Part shown: one piece after another, positions 28,332 to 37,489 of the stretch | Position numbering within the stretch: position 1 is the stretch's first letter | Layout of the letters: every line of letters starts with the position of its first letter | Assembly (NCBI RefSeq): GCF_011765625.1 | Contig: NZ_CP050313.1 | Coordinates: forward strand, 2,104,501-2,168,500 | Direction: 5' to 3' | DNA length: 64,000 nt | Origin: Shewanella aestuarii | GTDB taxonomy: Bacteria > Pseudomonadota > Gammaproteobacteria > Enterobacterales > Shewanellaceae | The notes under the pieces: generated by a model | Told to the model about the DNA's origin: nothing | Database searches by the model: none | Seen by the model: only the letters and a program-made list of their open reading frames with translations | Position numbers and translations under genes: made by a program

Positions 28332-30791
28332 ATGTTAACCACAAACTCAAGATTCACTCAAACCTTGCTTGCTAGCACGGTTACATTGAGCTTATTCGGT
28401 TTATCAGCCTGTTCTGATGCGCCGCAGTCACAAGTCACAACTGCTACGGTATCAAATCCTGTTGTTAATACTACCGTTGCGCCTGGGGCACCCGGTAATG
28501 ATCCCGTATGGGCTTTTGCTGGTAAAACAGGTATCGGTACATCTTATGAACCCTATGTAGCAGGTCAGTATCAAGACAGTGCTAGCAACCCAGTGAGTAA
28601 AGTGTGGTTTTCGGTTGCACAAGGCATTTTGACTGAAACCATGTACGGTATGATCCACAATGCTCAGTTAAAAGAACTGCAATTTGTTATCGCAGGTCAA
28701 GGGTTTGTTGACACCGAAAAAGAAGACACCATCAGTACTATTGAGTACCTGCATCAAGATGAGCAAGGCCGCCCTCTTTCACTTGCTTATAAAATTATCA
28801 ATAAAGATAAAGACGGTAAATATCAAATTGAAAAGCATATTTTTACCGATCCTAATCGTGATAGCTTGATGATGAAGGTGGTATTTACCGCATTTGAACA
28901 AGGTATAACCCCTTACTTATATGCCAACCCACATATTGATAATAGCGGTGCAAACGATGTTGCCAGTGTGGAAGGTAATACGTTAATTGCACATACTACC
29001 GCCGCTGATTCATCTGTAATGAGCATTAAGTCAGATGTTGATTTTGTGAAAGCGAGCGCCGGATTTGTAGGTCAGTCTGATGGGTTAATTGATCTTGTTG
29101 ATAATGGCCAGTTAGATAACCTTTATCAAACCACAGGCACTGACATCGTTGGTAATGTAGCCTTAACAGCTCAATACCCAACGCTGGATAACAATAGCTA
29201 CACAGTCAATTTTGCTATTGGTTTTGCGAGTAATAAAAAAGACAGTTTAGCCAACGCTGATAACACATTAAAAGATGGTTACGATGCGGTACTCAGTGCC
29301 TATTTAGGCGATGAAAAACATCTAGGTTGGAAAGATTACCTCGCCTCACTAGCTCCATTAAAAGAGATGGCTAATAACACCACTGATGATGGCAAACTTC
29401 TCTATACCAGCGCCTTAGTATTAAAGGCCCAAGAAGATAAAACCCATGCAGGAGCTTTAATTGCTTCCCTTTCCAATCCTTGGGGAGATACGGTATCGGC
29501 TAAAGTAGGTAGTACGGGTTATAAAGCCGTTTGGCCTCGCGATTTCTATCAATGCGCCATGGCATTTTTAGCCATGGGCGATACGCAAACGCCAAAAGTG
29601 GCGTTTGAATATCTTAAAAAAGTGCAAGTCACAGAAAACACCCCTGGCTATGAAGGCACACCTGGCTGGTTTTTACAAAAAACTCACGTAGATGGTGAAA
29701 TTGAGTGGGTGGGTGTACAGCTTGATCAAACCGCAATGCCAATCATGCTTGGTTGGAAACTATGGCAAGCTGGCGTATTAACTGACGCTGAAGCAACAAA
29801 GTGGTATCAAGAAATGCTCAAGCCCGCAGCCGATTTTTTAATAAGCGGCGGTAAAGTTAAACTTGATTGGAATGATACCAGCATCACACCACCAAGCACT
29901 CAGCAAGAACGCTGGGAAGAACAAGCCGGCTACTCCCCCTCTACTACAGCTGCGGTTATTGCTGGTTTAGTAGCAGCTAATGAACTGGCAATATTAGCCA
30001 AGGATGACAACGCTGCAACCTACTTACTTGCAGCGAAAAAATTAACCGCAGAACTTGAACAATCAATGGTAGCCACCACAGGTGATTTTGCTAAAAATGC
30101 CCAAGGTGAAATTGCGCCATACTATGTACGCATCAGCCCAAATGGCAATCCTAATAGTGCTGATAAGTTACTAGACAACAATGGCAAATCTGGCCTAGAC
30201 CAGCGCCAAATTTTAGATGGCGGCTTTTTAGAGCTCGTCCGTTATGGCGTAAAAGATGCCCAAGACCCAGTGATAAAAAACAGCTTAATGTTGATTGATA
30301 ATACCGATCTTGAGCACAATCTTCGGGTTAAATATGAGTTTACCGCTAAAGATGGCACAACTGTACCTGGCTATCGTCGATATGGTAACGATGGATATGG
30401 TGAAGATATTGTGACTGGTTTTAGCTATGCAGAGCAAGGTAACACAGAAGATCAACGTGGACGCGTATGGCCTTTCTTTACTGGTGAACGCGGTCATTAT
30501 GAATTGGCATTAGCCAAGTCCACTAGTACATTAACAGCAGCCAATAAACAGCAATTGATCAATACCTATGTTAAAGGTATGGAGACTTTTGCCAACGAAG
30601 GCTTAATGTTACCCGAGCAGTCTTGGGACGGTGTCGGTCACCCTACCCGTTACAATTACAAAATGGGTCAAGGCACTAATGCCGCCACCCCATTAGCCTG
30701 GACTCACGCAGAATACGTCAAGCTAGTGCGCTCAATGACAGATGAAAATGTATGGGATCATTACCCTATCGTGACAGATAAGTTGAAGTAA
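28332..30791 (+). CDS. Lipoprotein GH15 glucoamylase
   Basis: Exo-acting glucoamylase or glucodextranase-type enzyme releasing beta-glucose from maltodextrin ends. The 819-residue protein starts with a signal peptide and lipobox LSAC (Cys near residue 28, Ser at +2), predicting outer-membrane anchoring. An N-terminal beta-sandwich (about 50-320) precedes the (alpha/alpha)6 barrel. Barrel motifs are KAVWPRDFYQCAMAFLA, the general-acid region RWEEQAGYSPST (about 528) and the general-base region PEQSWDGVGHPTRYN (about 760). An ATG at 28320 is in frame, but ATG 28332 has GGGGA at 6 bp. The strong terminator at 30848 closes the permease-glucoamylase unit. Confidence 0.92.
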   Translation: MLTTNSRFTQTLLASTVTLSLFGLSACSDAPQSQVTTATVSNPVVNTTVAPGAPGNDPVWAFAGKTGIGTSYEPYVAGQYQDSASNPVSKVWFSVAQGILTETMYGMIHNAQLKELQFVIAGQGFVDTEKEDTISTIEYLHQDEQGRPLSLAYKIINKDKDGKYQIEKHIFTDPNRDSLMMKVVFTAFEQGITPYLYANPHIDNSGANDVASVEGNTLIAHTTAADSSVMSIKSDVDFVKASAGFVGQSDGLIDLVDNGQLDNLYQTTGTDIVGNVALTAQYPTLDNNSYTVNFAIGFASNKKDSLANADNTLKDGYDAVLSAYLGDEKHLGWKDYLASLAPLKEMANNTTDDGKLLYTSALVLKAQEDKTHAGALIASLSNPWGDTVSAKVGSTGYKAVWPRDFYQCAMAFLAMGDTQTPKVAFEYLKKVQVTENTPGYEGTPGWFLQKTHVDGEIEWVGVQLDQTAMPIMLGWKLWQAGVLTDAEATKWYQEMLKPAADFLISGGKVKLDWNDTSITPPSTQQERWEEQAGYSPSTTAAVIAGLVAANELAILAKDDNAATYLLAAKKLTAELEQSMVATTGDFAKNAQGEIAPYYVRISPNGNPNSADKLLDNNGKSGLDQRQILDGGFLELVRYGVKDAQDPVIKNSLMLIDNTDLEHNLRVKYEFTAKDGTTVPGYRRYGNDGYGEDIVTGFSYAEQGNTEDQRGRVWPFFTGERGHYELALAKSTSTLTAANKQQLINTYVKGMETFANEGLMLPEQSWDGVGHPTRYNYKMGQGTNAATPLAWTHAEYVKLVRSMTDENVWDHYPIVTDKLK

Positions 30792-30847
30792 CGTTTCTAC
30801 GAGTCAATTAATTTAAATTGCCTCCAACAAGGTAACTGTTACCCATG

Positions 30848-30882
30848 AAAAAACGCATCTAATTAATTTAGATGCGTTTTTT
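30848..30882. terminator. Terminator after glucoamylase
   Basis: A perfect 15-bp stem (AAAAAACGCATCTAA / TTAGATGCGTTTTTT), 5-base loop, with T-run; symmetrical and so potentially bidirectional. Confidence 0.92.
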
Positions 30883-30951
30883 GTTGATTATTAGAACTAA
30901 ATTTATATAAACTGCTTTGTTACTTTTAAATTAAAATTAGGAAATAAATCA

Positions 30952-31341
30952 ATGGAATGGTATGTAAAAGTTTTAAAAAATTATTTTGTATTCAGCGGTC
31001 GAGCACGTCGTAAAGAATACTGGATGTTTGGCCTAATCAATTTAGTGATCACTGTTGTGTTAAACCTTGTTGATTTAGGTATTGGCACATTAGATGCCAC
31101 CACAGGTTATGGTTTATTCAGTGGTATTTATACCCTCGCGGTTTTCATTCCTAGCATTGCCGTTTCAGTACGCCGTTTACACGATACTAATCATTCAGGT
31201 TGGTGGTTATTTTTGGCATTAATTCCACTGATAGGTGTATTATTTTTACTGGTTGTATTCTGTTTCGACAGTAAAGAAGATAATGAGTATGGCCCCAACC
31301 CAAAAGCCATTAATGAACCTGATACCCATTTTGCCAGTTAA
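30952..31341 (+). CDS. DUF805 small membrane protein
   Basis: 129-residue inner-membrane protein of the DUF805 (YhaH) family. Family landmarks are visible: WYVKVLKNYFVFSGRARRKEYWMF at the N-terminus, several hydrophobic helices, SVRRLHDTNHSGWWLFL in the middle and a soluble tail with DSKEDNEYGPNPK. The function is unknown; some homologues are transporters or stress-associated. AGGAAA precedes the ATG. It is monocistronic, separated from the sugar locus by a terminator, and shares a bidirectional terminator with the convergent DUF808 gene. Confidence 0.88.
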   Translation: MEWYVKVLKNYFVFSGRARRKEYWMFGLINLVITVVLNLVDLGIGTLDATTGYGLFSGIYTLAVFIPSIAVSVRRLHDTNHSGWWLFLALIPLIGVLFLLVVFCFDSKEDNEYGPNPKAINEPDTHFAS

Positions 31342-31364
31342 TATTTTATATTTAGTTTCAGCAA

Positions 31365-31394
31365 AAAAAGCATATTGATTCCAATATGCTTTTT
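31365..31394. terminator. Bidirectional terminator between DUF805 and DUF808 genes
   Basis: A perfect 13-bp inverted repeat (AAAAAGCATATTG / CAATATGCTTTTT), loop ATTC, between convergent genes. Confidence 0.9.
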
Positions 31395-31403
31395 AATTTT
31401 ATA

Positions 31404-32360
31404 TCAGTTTACATGATTAGTTTTAAATTTTTCAACTTGGCTCATCACCACCACCGCGCATCCACCTGCAACGACACCAAACAGCGCATTTAATAAGCTG
31501 GGCGTTAATAAGCCCAACAGACCACCCACAACCGCAATTTGTTCAGTCCATAAGGCCGCTGATTCAATCCAAACCGCAATAGCGTGAATGCCATGGGTTA
31601 AAATACCCCCACCAACCATAAACATGGCAATGGTGCCAACAAGGGTTAAACCTTTCATCAGATATGGTGCGCTCGTGACAAGCTTTAAGCCAATACTACG
31701 CCCAATGCGAGTCATCATTCCTTCACCTTGGCGTTGATGCAGGTATAAGCCAACATCATCAATTTTTACAATAGCAGCCACTAAACCATAAACCCCGACG
31801 GTCATGACTACGGCGATAACTGACAAGGTTAAAAATTGATTCATCAACGCCGACCCCGCTACAACACCTAAGCTTATGGCAATAATTTCAGCCGACAATA
31901 CAAAGTCAGTACGAATAGCCCCTTTGACTTTTTGTTTTTCATAAGTGTGTAAATCATCAATATCATGCTGAAGCTTTTGCTCAACTTCACTGTCATCAAG
32001 ATGTGGATCTTGTTTTGCTTTTGGGTGTTGATAAGAGTGATAAACCTTCTCAAAGCCTTCGTAGCATAAAAATAATCCGCCAAACATTAGTAACGGCGTG
32101 ATAGCCCAAGGGATAAAGGCACTAATGAGCATGGCCAGTGGTACCAATATCAATTTATTTTTAAACGATCCTAGCGCAACCGCCCAAACAACAGGCAACT
32201 CTCGTTCTGAAGCGACTCCCGAAACTTGCTGGGCATTTAAGGCTAAATCATCTCCTAATACGCCCGCCGTTTTTCTTGCAGCCACTTTACTCATCGCCGC
32301 CACATCATCCAAAATGGTGGCGATATCATCTAACAATGTTAATAAACTTGCCCCTGCCAT
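31404..32360 (-). CDS. DUF808 (YedI-like) inner-membrane protein
   Basis: 318-residue polytopic membrane protein of the DUF808/YedI family. It opens with the family signature ASLLTLLDDIATILDDVAAMSKVAARKTAGVLGDDLALNAQQV. Several membrane segments follow (about 75-115, 165-215, 235-265 and 275-305) around a charged cytoplasmic loop (HPKAKQDPHLDDSEVEQKL). The function is unknown. AAGGA precedes the ATG at 32360, and the outer-membrane protein gene lies 20 bp upstream on the same strand, so the two may be co-transcribed. Confidence 0.88.
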   Translation of the reverse strand: MAGASLLTLLDDIATILDDVAAMSKVAARKTAGVLGDDLALNAQQVSGVASERELPVVWAVALGSFKNKLILVPLAMLISAFIPWAITPLLMFGGLFLCYEGFEKVYHSYQHPKAKQDPHLDDSEVEQKLQHDIDDLHTYEKQKVKGAIRTDFVLSAEIIAISLGVVAGSALMNQFLTLSVIAVVMTVGVYGLVAAIVKIDDVGLYLHQRQGEGMMTRIGRSIGLKLVTSAPYLMKGLTLVGTIAMFMVGGGILTHGIHAIAVWIESAALWTEQIAVVGGLLGLLTPSLLNALFGVVAGGCAVVVMSQVEKFKTNHVN

Positions 32361-32380
32361 ATGACGTCCTTCTTATGGTA

Positions 32381-33319
32381 CTAAAACGCGTATAACCAAA
32401 ATACACCCGCAGTGGTAAAATCATTTCCCACTCGCGTAATCACCCCCAAGCTGGTATTCACTTTAATACTATGTTGGCGGTTAAATGCATATGAATAAGT
32501 TAAACCTATGCGTGAGTTGTTTTCATCATCATTTGATGCCACACCATTCTTTTCTGTTTCTGCACCAAAAAAATAATTCGCACTTAATGACATCCATTGC
32601 TTTGGTGTAAAGGAATAAACTAAATGCCCTTGAATACTGTACTGTGGCTGTTTTTTTAATAGCACATCTTGATAAAAATCATCATTGTCTTCATAAAACC
32701 TGATAGTGGCATTTAGGCCGTAATACCAGTTACCTTTACGATATGACATACCAATGCCCGGTCTAAAAACCCATTGATTAGTACCAATGTTGAGTAATTT
32801 ATCATCATCATAAGTACCCAACGGAATATGGGCTTGCAAGCTTAACCCCATCACCAACCCTTCTTGATAGCCAGCAAACTCTGATAAAGTTAACGCTGGC
32901 GCGCCATAAAAGTTCCAAGTGAATTTAGCCACAGGGTCGCCATAGCCACAAACAGTACCGGATACGTAATCCCCCTGAAAGGTTGCGGATCCATCTGCAC
33001 ATGCATAAGCGGCTGATAAATCGACTTTGGCTGAACTCCCCAGAAAATCAAAGGTTGTGGCATATGCTAAAACGGCGCTATCAATAGCAAGTTTGGCATC
33101 CTGTAGAGGAACTGACGGGGCTGGGGATAAATCGCCTTCAGAATGGACGTATCCCGCTACTAAAAAATGCATTCCGATAGGAATATTAGTGTAACTTCTT
33201 GGTTCAAGATCTTGTGCATTTGATGCAAAGGCTATCAAACCCGTCGATAACACAATGTTGTTTAACAACCTTATAGGCAGTATCGAGATGATTGGGCCAT
33301 GGGTGAGTGCAGGTCTCAT
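32381..33319 (-). CDS. Outer-membrane beta-barrel protein (Phenol_MetA_deg family)
   Basis: 312-residue predicted outer-membrane protein of the family named after the meta-pathway of phenol degradation (PF13557-like), often annotated simply as transporter. The N-terminus is a signal-like stretch ending FASNA (about residue 35), then alternating hydrophobic beta-strands with aromatic ends, finishing in WLYAF. The SYTNIPIGMHFLVAGYVHSEGD opening is characteristic. Substrate is unknown; nothing ties it to phenol. AGGA precedes ATG 33319. It sits between the LacI regulator and DUF808 on the same strand; no shared operator was seen upstream. Confidence 0.75.
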   Translation of the reverse strand: MRPALTHGPIISILPIRLLNNIVLSTGLIAFASNAQDLEPRSYTNIPIGMHFLVAGYVHSEGDLSPAPSVPLQDAKLAIDSAVLAYATTFDFLGSSAKVDLSAAYACADGSATFQGDYVSGTVCGYGDPVAKFTWNFYGAPALTLSEFAGYQEGLVMGLSLQAHIPLGTYDDDKLLNIGTNQWVFRPGIGMSYRKGNWYYGLNATIRFYEDNDDFYQDVLLKKQPQYSIQGHLVYSFTPKQWMSLSANYFFGAETEKNGVASNDDENNSRIGLTYSYAFNRQHSIKVNTSLGVITRVGNDFTTAGVFWLYAF

Positions 33320-33444
33320 TACTCAATCCTAGAGTCACTATGCAATTTAATGCTGAAAAATGATGAATAATGGACTCCAAGCAAAAGCGAGCCCGTCTGA
33401 TAATTAATTTTGCCAATATACAACCCGGTAAAGGTAGTGATATT

Positions 33445-34479
33445 TTAGTTTTCCTCAATATTACCGCATGATTGACGCACAATAAGATTAGTTGGTATCA
33501 ACATCCCAGATACCTCTTGACCACGTATTAGCTTTAATAAGCTGTCAACAATGATTTCACCCGCTAACTGGGTATTTTGCTTGATGGTGGTCAAACTGGG
33601 GTTAGCAAAAGTCGCGACAGGAATATCATCATACCCTACAATAGCGACATCTTCAGGTACATTAATCCCGTGTTTTTTAAGAGCACGCATGGCACCAATG
33701 GCGATTAGATCACTGGCAGCAAATATGGCATCAAACGCGATGCCTTTATCAAGCAATTGCTCAGCGGCATCAAAACCTGAACTTTCGGTACTGATAGCCT
33801 CAAGCTGCAAGCGTTTATCCACTTTTAAACCATTGTTTTTTAGCACTTCACAGTGGCCTAAATAACGGTCTCTAAACTCAGGGCTGCGACTGGATGCATC
33901 GCCCAAAAAGGCAATGCTTTTTCTACCCTGTTTCACTAAGTGTTCAGTTGCAATCAAGCCACCTTGATGATTATCACAACCGATAGAAAGTACTGATTTA
34001 TTGTTATGTTCAGCTCCCCAAATAACAAAGTGAGTATTTTGTTCTAACAATTTTTCCAGTTTATGGGCGTAGTCCATGTAATCGCCATACCCGAGTAAAA
34101 TAATGCCATCAGCCTTATTACTGTCTTCATAATCTGCGTGCCAATCACTCGATAACTGCTGAAATGAGACTAATAAGTCATAACCTTGCTGGGCAGTAGC
34201 CCGCGTAATAGACCCGAGCATAGATAAGAAGAAGGGATTAATGAGTGAGTCATCATTTGTTGGATCTTCACAAATTAATAATGCCAAAGTATGACTGTTT
34301 TGGGTGCGTAAATTACTGGCGTTTTTATCAACTTTATAATTCATTTCTTTGGCAATCGCTTGAATACGCTGCCGGGTTTCTAAATTAACTAAAGGACTGT
34401 TCCTTAACGCACGGGATACCGTTGATTGCGATACCCCGGCACGATAAGCAATATCTATTGATGTTGCTTTAGATGCCAT
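33445..34479 (-). CDS. malR: LacI-family transcription regulator, probable MalR
   Basis: 344-residue LacI/GalR regulator. The N-terminal helix-turn-helix (SIDIAYRAGVSQSTVSRALR, about residues 7-26) is followed by the hinge and a periplasmic-binding-protein-like effector domain (LALLICEDPTNDDSLINPFF onward, with VGYDDIPVATFANPSLTTI near the C-terminus). It is the only sugar-type regulator in the window and lies 3 kb from the maltodextrin locus, whose four promoters share an ATACGTAT palindrome with a central CG, as expected for LacI proteins. Assignment as the binder is inference. No copy of the palindrome is visible upstream of this gene, so autoregulation is not indicated. Confidence 0.85.
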   Translation of the reverse strand: MASKATSIDIAYRAGVSQSTVSRALRNSPLVNLETRQRIQAIAKEMNYKVDKNASNLRTQNSHTLALLICEDPTNDDSLINPFFLSMLGSITRATAQQGYDLLVSFQQLSSDWHADYEDSNKADGIILLGYGDYMDYAHKLEKLLEQNTHFVIWGAEHNNKSVLSIGCDNHQGGLIATEHLVKQGRKSIAFLGDASSRSPEFRDRYLGHCEVLKNNGLKVDKRLQLEAISTESSGFDAAEQLLDKGIAFDAIFAASDLIAIGAMRALKKHGINVPEDVAIVGYDDIPVATFANPSLTTIKQNTQLAGEIIVDSLLKLIRGQEVSGMLIPTNLIVRQSCGNIEEN

Positions 34480-34517
34480 TTGTTCTTCGCCTTAATGATT
34501 ACTTTTATAATTAAATT

Positions 34518-35228
34518 TTATAATCCAAGTTCGTTCAATAAATCATCCGCATCATCAGCTACAATCCCCTTTACGCTGGGATCGGCTAATAATTTACTTT
34601 TTTCAACTGCGACTTTATTGGCCGTTTTTTGATGAGTTTCAATGAGTGAATCCGGATCAAACTCTTCGTCCATTTCAAAATCATATGAACGGATAAACTC
34701 TGTTTTATCCATTGCAAATTCAAGATAGAAAATATGGTTATTCTCTGTTTTGAACGATACGCGACGTGCAACAGCGTCATCAAGATTAGTATCAACTGAA
34801 ATCGTTAATTCTTTATTAATTGTCAACATTTTAGGCTGACTTTGACTAATTGATGTTTGTAGTTCTTTTGAGATTTTACCAATAAAATCCCCTAAAATTT
34901 GGTTCATCAATTCGCCCATCACATTGGCTACATCATCAGATGTATGAGAAAAAGCTAATTCGCTTTCGGGCATGCCCATATTGACCATATAACGTCGATA
35001 AATCTCAATGGCTGCATCGGCAGAAAAATTAATCACAACTAAACCTGAAAACCCTCCGTCAAAAATTGAAAAACAGCCAAGATCAGGCTTTAAGCGGGTT
35101 TTAGAAATAGATTGCACCATACCAGCATGAGTTACATGGCTCGCACTCGTACTTGAAAGGACATGAGAAACTGAATGACAAAGCTTGAGTAAAATATCGT
35201 CGTTGTTAACCGTTTGTGACGAGTTCAT
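34518..35228 (-). CDS. DUF3334 family protein (CheX-like)
   Basis: 236-residue soluble protein of the DUF3334 family found in Shewanella and Vibrio. The segment SHTSDDVANVMGELMNQILGDFIGK (about 100-125) resembles the helix of CheC/CheX/FliM-type phosphatases that carries the E..N residues, so it could act on a phospho-response regulator; that is inference. The longest frame starts with TTG at 35288, but ATG 35228 (MNSSQTVNNDDILLK) has an upstream AGG and gives the more compact protein. It is divergent from a chemoreceptor gene, which fits a signalling link. Confidence 0.75.
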   Translation of the reverse strand: MNSSQTVNNDDILLKLCHSVSHVLSSTSASHVTHAGMVQSISKTRLKPDLGCFSIFDGGFSGLVVINFSADAAIEIYRRYMVNMGMPESELAFSHTSDDVANVMGELMNQILGDFIGKISKELQTSISQSQPKMLTINKELTISVDTNLDDAVARRVSFKTENNHIFYLEFAMDKTEFIRSYDFEMDEEFDPDSLIETHQKTANKVAVEKSKLLADPSVKGIVADDADDLLNELGL

Positions 35229-35502
35229 AGCAATATACCTATATTTAAACTTATGGTTAATCTTGCGGGTAAATGAAGAAAAAATCAAAACAAAAACAAA
35301 TCATTAGCACATATAATAACCGACACCAAACACAAATGCGTTAACCTACTGTTTTACAGATAGTTTAGTTAAAATCAAATATTAATAACACTTTTGACTA
35401 ACAACTCTTGTTTACGTCACAGTTTACTAACAAGACACTCCTCAAGTTAGGATAAATATTTATAATCGATTGCTATATATCTCATGTGAAAAGGCTGCTG
35501 GA

Positions 35503-37071
35503 ATGATTGCAATGTTACGCCAACTAACCATCTTAAAACGCTTGTTTATTATGCTAATTTTAGCGGCAATAGGCACCGTTTGTTTTGGCAGTTTCTCAGT
35601 GAAGGAACAATATAATAATTTAGTAACCGATAAATATGCCCAGCTTGCTGTGGGAATCGAGCAATTGGTCACCACACTGGATTTTCTGCAACAACACGCT
35701 TCAGATGAAACACTAAACGATTTGGTAGAACATATTAATCAACAAACCTCTCATCCGATTTATATATTGCACAATAACAAACGTTTAGTCACCACAATGG
35801 CCAATCCAGTTTGGTTAGGAAGTAGCGCAGTCAATAATTTGCTTGAACAAAGCCATACTAAGGAAGCAATTGCAGAATTACGTTTTTCAAAAGGCAATCA
35901 GCAAACGGATTTATTTATGCTGGCAAAATTTGATAGCTCCCTGCAAAAATATTTTGTTACCCAAGCTCCAACCGATGAAATCCATAGCGCCCTTAAAAGT
36001 ACCATGATTGATTACCTGATTATCATGTTATTAATTTCTGTGCCCATTTTCCTGTTTTTTTTACTATTGAATCACTCTATCACCCAGCCAATCAATGTTG
36101 CCATTAATGCCATGAAAGATATTGCTGCTGGAGAAGGCGATTTACGACAACGACTTGATGAAAAAGGCAAAGATGAAGTGTCACAACTCGCCATAGCATT
36201 CAATATGTTTGTCGAAAAAATTGCGAATGTGGTCGCACAGTTACATCCAATTAGTGATCAATTAACGACTCATTCAGAGCATTTATTAACCAACGTCAAT
36301 ACCGCTCAACAAAGCAGTCAAAACGTCAATCAAGAAACACAAAGTGTGGCAACAGCAATGCATGAAATGTTAACCACAACTCAAGACATGGCGGGCAATA
36401 CCAGCCAAGCTGCACAAAGTGCTGCAGAAGTAAAAACTCAAGCAGAACAAGGTTTGAAATTGATGCAAACGACAGTTGACCAAGGTGAGGCACTTGGCCA
36501 AGAGTTAAAACGAAATGTGGAAGTTAGCCAAGTACTATCAAAATCGTCCAGTGAAATTACGTCTATATTAGATGTCATTAAGAGCATTGCCGAACAAACA
36601 AATTTACTAGCCTTAAATGCGGCAATTGAAGCTGCTCGTGCAGGAAGCCATGGCCGAGGCTTCGCGGTAGTTGCAGATGAAGTCCGAGCACTTGCCAATC
36701 GCACTCAAGATTCGACTAATGAAATAAACCAAATCGTTAGTAAAATTAATGAGGGGATAAATTCACTACTTCGCAGCAATAATCAAACTCAACAACAGTC
36801 AGATGAGTTACAACTTAAAGCCAGCCAATCAAGTGATGCAATGCAAAATATTTTACTGCTTATAGCAAACATAAGCGATGTTACAGCACAATTAGCCAGT
36901 GCCACTGAACAGCAAGCGATGGTAACAGAAGAAATTAATCTAAATATTAATGCGATTTCTGATTTAACCCACAAAGAAGTCGCAGCAAATGAATCCAATA
37001 AACAACAAGCTCAAATGCTTGGCCAAATCAGCGCCAGTATCGATAACACACTAAAACAATTTAAAATTTAA
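35503..37071 (+). CDS. Methyl-accepting chemotaxis protein
   Basis: 522-residue membrane chemoreceptor. TM1 ([18 protein letters not shown], about 10-28) is followed by a periplasmic single-Cache-like domain (about 30-175), TM2 ([21 protein letters not shown], about 178-198), HAMP (about 200-255) and the cytoplasmic signalling domain. The hairpin tip is the canonical [35 protein letters not shown]. No NWETF-type CheR pentapeptide is seen at the C-terminus (LKQFKI). ATG 35503 is chosen; ATG 35512 is an alternative, and the TTG at 35470 is unlikely. Ligand unknown. Confidence 0.92.
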   Translation: MIAMLRQLTILKRLFIMLILAAIGTVCFGSFSVKEQYNNLVTDKYAQLAVGIEQLVTTLDFLQQHASDETLNDLVEHINQQTSHPIYILHNNKRLVTTMANPVWLGSSAVNNLLEQSHTKEAIAELRFSKGNQQTDLFMLAKFDSSLQKYFVTQAPTDEIHSALKSTMIDYLIIMLLISVPIFLFFLLLNHSITQPINVAINAMKDIAAGEGDLRQRLDEKGKDEVSQLAIAFNMFVEKIANVVAQLHPISDQLTTHSEHLLTNVNTAQQSSQNVNQETQSVATAMHEMLTTTQDMAGNTSQAAQSAAEVKTQAEQGLKLMQTTVDQGEALGQELKRNVEVSQVLSKSSSEITSILDVIKSIAEQTNLLALNAAIEAARAGSHGRGFAVVADEVRALANRTQDSTNEINQIVSKINEGINSLLRSNNQTQQQSDELQLKASQSSDAMQNILLLIANISDVTAQLASATEQQAMVTEEINLNINAISDLTHKEVAANESNKQQAQMLGQISASIDNTLKQFKI

Positions 37072-37095
37072 TCATTTCTTACCTTAAGTCAGCTA

Positions 37096-37148
37096 ATACC
37101 ATTGTAATTAATCATTTGAAACATGATGATTAATTATATGGTATTTTT
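37096..37148 (+). terminator. Long-stem terminator of the chemoreceptor gene
   Basis: A near-perfect stem of about 19 bp (ATACCAT..TAATTAATCAT / ATGATTAATTA..ATGGTAT, with a small internal mismatch) is followed by T5. It separates the receptor from ptsH. Confidence 0.75.
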
Positions 37149-37222
37149 ATGTCGCTATGATGATTCAATGCATTAAGGTATATTAGGCACGTTAAATTTA
37201 TATCATGACGAACACAATCAAT

Positions 37223-37480
37223 ATGTATCAAAAAACAGTCACCATTACCGCCCCACATGGTATTCACACTCGCCCTGCGGCATTGCTGGTCAAAGAAGCG
37301 AAAAGCTTTGACTGTGATGTAATTGTTGAATGTAATGGCAAGCAAGCAAGCGCAAAAAGTTTATTCAAATTACAAACTCTTGGACTGTATCAAGGGGTGG
37401 AAGTCACGGTACTTGCACAGGGTGAACAGGCTCAACAAGCGGTTGAAAAAGTATCGGAATTACTTATCACTTTAAGTTAA
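37223..37480 (+). CDS. ptsH: Phosphocarrier protein HPr
   Basis: General PTS phosphocarrier, 85 residues from ATG 37223 ([13 protein letters not shown]), the same length and register as E. coli HPr. The active-site histidine lies in GIHTRPAA (His15) and the Ser46 region reads [13 protein letters not shown]. It accepts phosphate from enzyme I and passes it to EIIA proteins. An in-frame ATG at 37205 would add six residues; neither start has a strong Shine-Dalgarno, so the choice rests on family length. ptsI follows after 9 bp. Confidence 0.93.
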   Translation: MYQKTVTITAPHGIHTRPAALLVKEAKSFDCDVIVECNGKQASAKSLFKLQTLGLYQGVEVTVLAQGEQAQQAVEKVSELLITLS

Positions 37481-37489
37481 GAGGTTTTT

